Assembly (NCBI GenBank): GCA_030740135.1
Contig: JASLXW010000094.1
Location: forward strand, 1-10,901
Length of the DNA stretch: 10,901 nucleotides
Reading direction: 5' to 3'
Origin: Nitrospinota bacterium
Lineage (GTDB): Bacteria; UBA8248; JACPRG01
The number at the start of each line of letters is the position of its first letter. The first letter of the stretch is position 1. Shown here piece by piece: positions 6,617 to 10,901 of the stretch. The notes beneath the pieces were generated by a model, which was not told the origin of the DNA, did not search any database, and worked only from the letters and a program-made list of their open reading frames with translations. A program made the position numbers and the translations under genes.

Positions 6617-7843
6617 TCAAAAGGAGTGAACGCGGACGCGCTCTCCCTGGACGAGTCCCTCGGAATCCACCCCGACGATGATGAATCCGTCGGCTTTCAC
6701 CATGGTGGAGATCATGCTCGAGCTTCCTAGCACCGGGTGGGCGAGGAGGCCGTCCTCGGTCCGGTCCAATCGGACGCGGATGTAATCTTCCCGGCCCGAC
6801 GCGGAAGGGAGGTTGCGGGAAAGCGCCGCCTCCGCCCAGATCGCCTCGGCATCGGGCCGCCTTCCCTGTAGCCGGTGCAAAAGCGGTTTCAGGAAAACCT
6901 GAAAGACCATCATGTTGGAGACGGGATGTCCCGGAACGCCGATGACGGCCTTCGGCCCGACGCGGCCCATGATGAGCGGCTTGCCGGGCTTGATGGACAC
7001 CCCGTGGATGAGCACGCCGGGTTCGCCGAGGGAGTCGATGATCTCGACGCTGTGGTCCCGCTGCCCCATCGAGCTGCCGCCCGACATCAAGACGACGTCA
7101 TGGTCGCGGTGGGCCCCGCGCACGGCCGCTTCCAGGGCCGCGGGGTCGTCGCCGATGATTCCGAGAGAAACCGGGACGCCGCCCGCCGCGGCGGTCAGGG
7201 CGCTGAGGGTGAACCGGTTGATGTCGCGGATCTGCCCCGGCTTCGGCGTCTCGGCGGGGTCGACCACCTCATCGCCCGTGGCGAGGATCGCCACCCGGGG
7301 TTTTCTCCGGGCGGGCACGCTCGTGATCCCCAGACCGCACAGCGCGCCCAGCTCCTGGGGGCGGAGCACGTCTCCGGCGGAGAGGATCTTCTCGCCCCGC
7401 CGGATGTCCTGTCCGATGCGGACGACGCTTTCCCAGGGGGCCGCGCCGCGGGCGATCTGAACGGTGCGGGCGTCGGCGAACGAGGAGTATTCGTCCATCA
7501 CGACGGCGTCGGCTCCTTTGGGGAGCATCCCGCCCGTGGGGATCTTGGCCGCCTGGCCGCGATCGATCCCGAACCCGGGAACTTCCCCCATGCGGACTTC
7601 GCCGACGAAATCGAACTGGATCGCCGAGGACTCGCTTGCGCCCGTGGTGTCGGAGGCGCGGACGGCGAAGCCGTCCATGGTCGCCCGCTCGAAGTCCGGC
7701 AGGTCCACTGGAGAGAGGACCTCCTCGGCCAGCACCCGGCCCAGGGCGTCGGTCGTGGGGACGATCTCCGATGAGAGCGGCTCGAACTGTTCGATGACGG
7801 CCAACACCTCGACCGGCGCGGCCACTTTGAAAAAATCTTTCAT
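6617..7843 (-). CDS. moeA: Molybdopterin molybdenumtransferase MoeA
   Basis: This is a standard-length MoeA (408 residues) without an extra domain. It catalyses molybdate insertion in molybdenum-cofactor synthesis. The catalytic signature is intact: TMDGFAV (55-61, Asp57), ATGDEV (188-193, Glu192), GDD (231-233), GGSSMGQRD (255-263, Asp263) and GVPGHPVS (302-309). MoeA domain IV follows to the C-terminus, including SREDYIRV-like residues before the final beta barrel. The frame stays open 45 codons upstream, but that stretch overlaps the tatA 3' end and is Arg/Pro-rich with no family similarity. The ATG at 7843 (MKDFFKVA) fits family N-termini. Its ribosome binding site is poor: the only purine run, GUGGA, lies in the arm of a perfect 6-base hairpin directly upstream. 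Compared with its neighbour it keeps the TGDE form of the second motif, closer to E. coli MoeA. Confidence 0.95.
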   Translation of the reverse strand: MKDFFKVAAPVEVLAVIEQFEPLSSEIVPTTDALGRVLAEEVLSPVDLPDFERATMDGFAVRASDTTGASESSAIQFDFVGEVRMGEVPGFGIDRGQAAKIPTGGMLPKGADAVVMDEYSSFADARTVQIARGAAPWESVVRIGQDIRRGEKILSAGDVLRPQELGALCGLGITSVPARRKPRVAILATGDEVVDPAETPKPGQIRDINRFTLSALTAAAGGVPVSLGIIGDDPAALEAAVRGAHRDHDVVLMSGGSSMGQRDHSVEIIDSLGEPGVLIHGVSIKPGKPLIMGRVGPKAVIGVPGHPVSNMMVFQVFLKPLLHRLQGRRPDAEAIWAEAALSRNLPSASGREDYIRVRLDRTEDGLLAHPVLGSSSMISTMVKADGFIIVGVDSEGLVQGERVRVHSF

Positions 7844-7931
7844 GGAGGTTCCACAGGAACCGCCCGCGGCAGGCCTTTGCTCGGGCCGTGCGCGAGGGGC
7901 GAAGGGGTCGAGTCCCCGTTCCCGAGGCGGG
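7844..7931 (-). promoter_or_regulatory. Structured tatA-moeA intercistronic leader (candidate)
   Basis: Read on the minus strand, this gap can be drawn as nested helices. GCCCGC (7927-7932, first base shared with the tatA stop codon) pairs with GCGGGC (7862-7867). Just inside it CTCGGG pairs with CCCGAG, enclosing a GGGGACTCGACCCC hairpin. Immediately after comes GGTTCC-TGT-GGAACC (7847-7861), ending three bases before the moeA ATG and containing its only plausible ribosome-binding purines. Helices of six G/C pairs arise easily by chance at this base composition, so a regulatory role is a hypothesis. I could not match it to the known Moco RNA motif. Confidence 0.3.
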
Positions 7932-8144
7932 CTAAGTCTGCTTCGGCTCCCCGGTTTCCTCGGGGGGCGACTCCTCAAGCCGATCGGTGTCCGAGGGGTC
8001 TTCCTCTTTCCCCATCATGCCCGCCTTGAAGCTCTTGATTCCCTTCCCGAGCCCGGTCCCGATCTCCGGCAGCTTTCGGGCGCCGAAGACCACGAGGATG
8101 ATGACCAGAACGATCATCAACTCGGTCATGCCGATGCCAAACAT
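7932..8144 (-). CDS. tatA: Sec-independent (Tat) translocase subunit TatA
   Basis: TatA is the small pore-forming or membrane-weakening component of the twin-arginine pathway, which exports folded proteins and often cofactor-loaded redox enzymes. The 70 residues show the whole family pattern: one short N-terminal membrane helix (about 6-20) with an acidic residue at position 8, the [10 protein letters not shown] hinge (20-29), an amphipathic helix ([14 protein letters not shown], 29-42) and a hydrophilic acidic tail. FG-x-x-KLPEIG favours TatA/E over TatB, although Glu8 is also seen in TatB. A GGGGG run about nine bases before the ATG is the likely ribosome binding site. tatC is not in the window. 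Its place between the aminotransferase and two moeA genes fits export of molybdoenzymes, a common Tat cargo. Confidence 0.93.
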   Translation of the reverse strand: MFGIGMTELMIVLVIILVVFGARKLPEIGTGLGKGIKSFKAGMMGKEEDPSDTDRLEESPPEETGEPKQT

Positions 8145-8163
8145 GGTTTTTAACCCCCGGTCA

Positions 8164-8187
8164 TGAATCGAATCACAGGCCGATTCA
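8164..8187. repeat. 7-base perfect inverted repeat at the end of the aminotransferase gene
   Basis: TGAATCG (8164-8170) and CGATTCA (8181-8187) are perfect inverted copies around a 10-base loop. They span the aminotransferase stop codon and part of the 40-base gap before tatA. There is no T-tract on either side, so it is not a standard intrinsic terminator. It could stabilise or partly attenuate the transcript. Confidence 0.4.
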
Positions 8188-9384
8188 ATTCTGGGCTTCG
8201 GCCGATTGCAAATACACTTCCTGTGCGGCCGCCATTCCCGCGCCCGGCCGCGCCGGACGAAGGCCCGCTTCGGTCAACAAGGTTTCCAGGACCGAAAGCA
8301 GGTACAAGACGTTGCTGCGCTTCGAGGCGTAGCCCATCATGCCGATTCGCCACGTATTCCCCTTCAGAGGTCCGAGGCCCCCGCCGATCTCGAGATTGAA
8401 CTCGTTCAACAGCCGGCCCCGGAGCGCGGCGTCATCGACGCCCTCGGGAACCCGAACCGTGGTGAGAGAAGGCAGGCGGCAACCCGCCTCGGCGTGCAGG
8501 ACCAGACCCAGCGCCTCCAGGCCGGCCCGCAACGCCGACCCGTTCAGCGCATGCCGCGCCCAGCGCGCCTCCAACCCTTCCTCCATGATGATTCGAAGGG
8601 CTTCTTGCATCGCGTAAACCATGGCCATCGGGCCGGTGTGGTGATAGACGTGCGCCTCCCCCCAGTATTCCTTGATGAGCGACAGGTCCAGGTAATAGGA
8701 CGCGGGCGGCGTCGCCCGCTCGGCGACCACGCCCAAGGCCCGGTCATTGATGGTGACCGGCGCCAACCCGGGCGGCACGCCGAGACACTTCTGGGAGCCG
8801 CTGTAGCAGATATCGATTCCCCAATCGTCCACGGCCAGCTCCACCCCGCCGACCGAAGTCACCGCGTCCACCAGGAACAGGACTCCGTGCTCCCGGCAGA
8901 GCGCGCCGATCTCCTGGAGGGGTTGGAGTACGCCGGTGGAGGTTTCGGCGTGGATAATGGCCAGGAACTTGGCGTCCGGGTTGGCTTTGAGGGCCTCCCC
9001 GATGGTTTCGGGCTCGAACGCCTTGCCCCATTCCTGGTCCAATCGGACCACGTTGGCCCCGTAGCGCTCGGCCATCTCGCACATCCGGATCCCGAAGAAG
9101 CCGAGGACCGCAATGATGACCTTGTCGCCCGGTTCGATGAGCGTGCCGAAGCAGGAGTCCATGCCGGAGAAACCGGTTCCCTGAACGGGGAACGTCGCCG
9201 CGTTCTTTGTCTGGAGCGTATCCCTTAAGTTCCGGGCCACCTCGTTCATGATGTCCAGGTAGGCCGGGTCCAAATATCCGATCATGGGCTGGCTCATGAC
9301 GCGGAGCACGCGCGGATCGGCCAAGCTGGGACCGGGGCCCAGCAGGATTCTTTCGGGGATTGCGTCATGGTTTGCGGGCGTCAT
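8185..9384 (-). CDS. Class V PLP aminotransferase, alanine-glyoxylate/serine-glyoxylate type
   Basis: This cytoplasmic PLP enzyme (399 residues) resembles alanine-glyoxylate and serine-glyoxylate aminotransferases, including mammalian AGXT and bacterial PucG-like proteins. Family features in order: LLGPGPS (14-20), QMIG-like PMIGYLDP (33-40), GTGFSGMDS (69-77), [12 protein letters not shown] (145-156), VDAVTSVGG (172-180, Asp173 for the PLP pyridine nitrogen), [13 protein letters not shown] (194-206, Lys199 as Schiff-base lysine), YHHTGP (247-252) and RIGMMG (347-352, Arg347 expected to bind the substrate carboxylate). Substrate pairs cannot be told from sequence alone; glyoxylate with Ala or Ser is the leading idea. 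The start is firm: GGAGGG lies four bases before the ATG. It is first in the minus-strand cluster, with its own promoter just upstream. The last 20 or so residues past the family core are Ala-rich and probably disordered. Confidence 0.93.
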   Translation of the reverse strand: MTPANHDAIPERILLGPGPSLADPRVLRVMSQPMIGYLDPAYLDIMNEVARNLRDTLQTKNAATFPVQGTGFSGMDSCFGTLIEPGDKVIIAVLGFFGIRMCEMAERYGANVVRLDQEWGKAFEPETIGEALKANPDAKFLAIIHAETSTGVLQPLQEIGALCREHGVLFLVDAVTSVGGVELAVDDWGIDICYSGSQKCLGVPPGLAPVTINDRALGVVAERATPPASYYLDLSLIKEYWGEAHVYHHTGPMAMVYAMQEALRIIMEEGLEARWARHALNGSALRAGLEALGLVLHAEAGCRLPSLTTVRVPEGVDDAALRGRLLNEFNLEIGGGLGPLKGNTWRIGMMGYASKRSNVLYLLSVLETLLTEAGLRPARPGAGMAAAQEVYLQSAEAQN

Positions 9385-9446
9385 CGATCCCTCCCTGCCG
9401 TCTATTCATTTCGCTTTATTTTTCCTCTGGATAACCTCCCATATTA

Positions 9447-9475
9447 ATGATAGCTCAGCGGCGCGCCCGGGGCAA
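9447..9475 (-). promoter_or_regulatory. Sigma70-type promoter for the seven-gene cluster
   Basis: On the minus strand TTGCCC (9470-9475), exactly 17 bases and TATCAT (9447-9452) precede the aminotransferase ATG by about 62 bases. The -10 box matches consensus at five of six positions and the -35 at four. The stretch 9400-9450 is clearly A/T-richer than the coding DNA around it, as expected of a leader. It probably drives the genes from the aminotransferase through yjbQ. Confidence 0.55.
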
Positions 9476-9492
9476 AGCGTTCACGGCCCCGG
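9467..9492. repeat. All-GC inverted repeat at the hemW stop codon
   Basis: CCGGGGC (9467-9473) and GCCCCGG (9486-9492) are perfect inverted copies with a 12-base loop containing the hemW TGA. The transcript hairpin would be strong, but no T-run follows it on the minus strand. It may act as an inefficient terminator or 3' stabiliser for hemW. One arm overlaps the -35 box of the next promoter. Confidence 0.4.
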
Positions 9493-10701
9493 CCCCAGGA
9501 ATTTTACCGCCACGGCGTCCGCCAGAAGCCTTCCGGAATCGGACAGCCGAATACGGCTTCCTTCCCGAATGAGCAGCCCTTTGTCCACCAGATCCCCGAG
9601 GGGGCCGGCGAAATCCTCCAGGGGCCGAAATCCGGTTTGCTCCCCCACGGCGGCCAGGTCGATTCCCTCCTTGAGCCGCAATCCGAGCATGACCGCTTCT
9701 CCGGCCGCCTGTCGGGGGGGCAAGCGCTCGGTTTCTTCCACAGCGTGTCCCTGCCTAAGGACCGAAGCCTGATAATCCTCCGGCCGCCGGAGGTTTCGGG
9801 ACCGCGCCCCATTGAGGTAGGAATGGGCCCCCGCCCCGAGACCGAGGCATTCGCCGCCGGTCCAATCATGGATGTTGTGCCGGCACCGAAAGCCCGGCCG
9901 GGCGTAGTTTGAGATTTCATAATGCTCATAGCCCGCCGATACGAGTCTTTCTTCCGTCAGGAGATGCATCTCGTTCAACCGGTCTTCGTCCAAAGTGAAG
10001 TCCAGGCGTCCGGCGAGGGGGGTTCCGGGCTCCAGGGTCAGCTCATACGCCGATAAATGAGGGGTTGAAAATTCCAGAGCCCCTTCCAGGGATTTCTCCC
10101 ATTCCCGTAGGGATTGGCCCGGCAGGCCGTAGATGAGGTCGATCGAATAATTCTCAAACCCGGCTTCGCGGGCGCAATCGACCGCCCGCCGGGCCGTATG
10201 GGCATCGTGCAGCCGCCCGAGGAACCGGAGCTCCGCGTTTCGCAGGGATTGAACCCCCAGGCTCAGACGGTTGATTCCCGCTTCCCGGAGCGCGCTCAAG
10301 ACCTTGGTGGAAACCGTCCCGGGGTTTACCTCCAGGGTGATTTCCGCGGTCTGTGACACCGGCAGCCGTTTCCGGATTGAGGCGATCATCTCCTCGATCA
10401 TCTCGGGTGGAGCCAGGGAAGGGGTCCCGCCCCCGAAGAAAATGGATTCCGCGCTCAGAGGCCGGGCGCCCGTCCTTGCGTGAATTTGGCCGAGTCGTCC
10501 TTTGAGCTCGGCCTTGAGGGCCGTCAGGTATTCATCGAAAAGGCGGGACGGGTCTCGGCCGACGGCGTATGCGTTGAAGTCGCAATAGTGACAACGGCTC
10601 GGGCAATAGGGCCAATGAACGTACAAAGATAAGCGGGTCAATGGCTGAGCTTCATGGCGCGGGTGGATGTATTGTTCGGGCTCATTCCGCGATCGGCGCA
10701 T
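9481..10701 (-). CDS. hemW: HemW-like radical SAM protein (heme chaperone; formerly coproporphyrinogen III oxidase-like)
   Basis: This 406-residue radical SAM protein has the cluster motif CPSRCHYCDF (Cys33, Cys37, Cys40). The fourth Cys that marks true HemN oxidase is replaced by Phe42, so this is HemW, a heme-binding and heme-delivery protein, rather than the porphyrin oxidase. Other family features are FFGGGTPS (88-95, SAM binding), EVNPGT (124-129), RLSLGVQS (145-152), DLIYGLPGQ (188-196), GLGAGAHS (287-294) and the C-terminal HemW/HemN domain (about 330-400). The heme-ligand motif, normally HNxxYW, reads HNIHDW (275-280): His and Trp are kept and Tyr is replaced by Asp. The ATG at 10701 has only a weak GGAT upstream and leaves about 20 extra residues before the family core; a TTG at codon 21 is the alternative. 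It precedes the aminotransferase cluster on the same strand by 96 bases and has its own promoter, so co-transcription is uncertain. Confidence 0.94.
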   Translation of the reverse strand: MRRSRNEPEQYIHPRHEAQPLTRLSLYVHWPYCPSRCHYCDFNAYAVGRDPSRLFDEYLTALKAELKGRLGQIHARTGARPLSAESIFFGGGTPSLAPPEMIEEMIASIRKRLPVSQTAEITLEVNPGTVSTKVLSALREAGINRLSLGVQSLRNAELRFLGRLHDAHTARRAVDCAREAGFENYSIDLIYGLPGQSLREWEKSLEGALEFSTPHLSAYELTLEPGTPLAGRLDFTLDEDRLNEMHLLTEERLVSAGYEHYEISNYARPGFRCRHNIHDWTGGECLGLGAGAHSYLNGARSRNLRRPEDYQASVLRQGHAVEETERLPPRQAAGEAVMLGLRLKEGIDLAAVGEQTGFRPLEDFAGPLGDLVDKGLLIREGSRIRLSDSGRLLADAVAVKFLGPGP

Positions 10702-10731
10702 CGAATCCGTTAAAAGGTCATCTTTCCGTGT

Positions 10732-10760
10732 AAGATAGGGACCGGGTCAGGGGGTGTCAA
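10732..10760 (-). promoter_or_regulatory. Sigma70-type promoter for hemW
   Basis: On the minus strand a perfect TTGACA (10755-10760), exactly 17 bases and TATCTT (10732-10737) lie about 30 bases before the hemW ATG, giving a short leader of roughly 24 bases. This is the best-matching promoter in the window, although the -10 box matches only four of six positions. Confidence 0.6.
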
Positions 10761-10761
10761 A

Positions 10762-10779
10762 CGGCCCCGAAAAGGGCCG
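10762..10779. repeat. GC inverted repeat directly upstream of the hemW -35 box
   Basis: CGGCCC (10762-10767) and GGGCCG (10774-10779) are perfect inverted copies around a 6-base CGAAAA loop, one base from the TTGACA box. Read on the minus strand it is followed by only TTT, a weak tail. It could be a terminator for the frame entering from the right edge, an operator, or part of a mobile-element end. Confidence 0.4.
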
Positions 10780-10806
10780 ACGAACGACTGAGATTCGGTG
10801 AGTCGA

Positions 10807-10901
10807 TTATCCGCCCCCCCGAAATCTGTATAGGTTCAGATAGATGTGAGACATCTCCTTGGGTAGGGAGTAGAGTTCCAGGGGCCAACAGAGAGAGAGG
10901 A
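10807..10901 (-). CDS. Possible C-terminal fragment of an unrecognised protein
   Basis: A minus-strand frame enters from the right edge and gives 30 codons before a TAA: LSLCWPLELY, then SLPKEMSHIY and LNLYRFRGGG. I do not recognise a family. Codons such as AGA, CTA, TCT and TGT are unlike the G/C-ending codons of every other gene here, so if real it is probably of different origin, perhaps a mobile-element gene. A perfect 6-base inverted repeat AGATGT-gag-ACATCT (10842-10856) lies inside it. It is followed 28 bases later by the GC inverted repeat next to the hemW promoter. It may equally be a chance open stretch in non-coding DNA, since only 95 bases are visible. Confidence 0.25.
   Translation of the reverse strand, partial: LSLCWPLELYSLPKEMSHIYLNLYRFRGGG

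Noticed and set aside
5308..6681. A 457-codon plus-strand frame opposite moeA-PBP.
   Set aside because: Low-complexity Asp/Gly/Arg-rich translation with no domain; the minus-strand MoeA motifs are unambiguous.
7862..7932. A tRNA-like segment between tatA and moeA (about 71 bases with pairing ends and a T-arm-like GGGTCGAGTCCC).
   Set aside because: It lacks the TTCGA T-loop, a proper D-arm and an anticodon arm on either strand. I kept it only as a possible leader structure.
7844..7978. A 45-residue N-terminal extension of the second moeA, overlapping tatA.
   Set aside because: The Arg/Pro-rich translation is unlike any MoeA N-terminus and overlaps the tatA coding sequence in another frame.
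10890..10900. A short GA repeat at the right edge, as a microsatellite.
   Set aside because: Only about five units and cut by the window end; not informative.
1..10901. A CRISPR array, defence island, prophage or toxin-antitoxin pair.
   Set aside because: No regularly spaced repeats, phage genes, nuclease-effector pairs or small two-gene toxin modules were seen. The genes are metabolic and housekeeping.

Overview
The window is GC-rich and densely coding. Third codon positions are strongly G/C, and that bias produces long spurious open frames opposite several genes. The gene set is that of a free-living bacterium: a TatA translocase subunit, two molybdenum-cofactor MoeA proteins, a HemW-type radical SAM protein, RarA, homoserine kinase and a PLP aminotransferase. 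An apparently exported nuclease-family protein and Tat machinery fit a diderm, but nothing here fixes the phylum; no rRNA or tRNA gene was seen.

Layout. On the left edge is the N-terminus of a Rid-family protein (minus strand), divergent from rarA (plus strand) across 173 bases holding one candidate promoter for each. rarA converges on a seven-gene minus-strand cluster. In transcription order the cluster is: class V aminotransferase (starts 9384), tatA, moeA, a moeA fused to a periplasmic-binding-protein-like domain, an exported DUF151 bifunctional-nuclease/PDZ protein, a low-molecular-weight phosphatase fused to homoserine kinase, and yjbQ (ends 1803). Gaps are 40, 88, 67, 58, 73 and -4 bases. 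A good sigma70-type promoter (TTGCCC, 17 bases, TATCAT) precedes the aminotransferase, so one operon is likely. Upstream, hemW is on the same strand with its own promoter (TTGACA, 17 bases, TATCTT). The last 95 bases are richer in A/T and hold the 3' end of an unrecognised minus-strand frame.

How the genes fit together. The two MoeA proteins and TatA form a plausible module: molybdenum or tungsten cofactor insertion together with export of folded cofactor-containing enzymes. The aminotransferase, homoserine kinase and Rid protein belong to amino-acid metabolism. The exported BFN-PDZ protein has no obvious partner.

The most unusual observation is the single 486-residue frame joining a complete LMW phosphatase (active-site loop and acid loop present) to a complete homoserine kinase (all GHMP motifs present) through a short Pro-rich linker. 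Second in interest are the exported DUF151-PDZ protein and the 88-base tatA-moeA gap, almost all of which can be drawn as nested stems plus a hairpin ending three bases before the moeA start codon.
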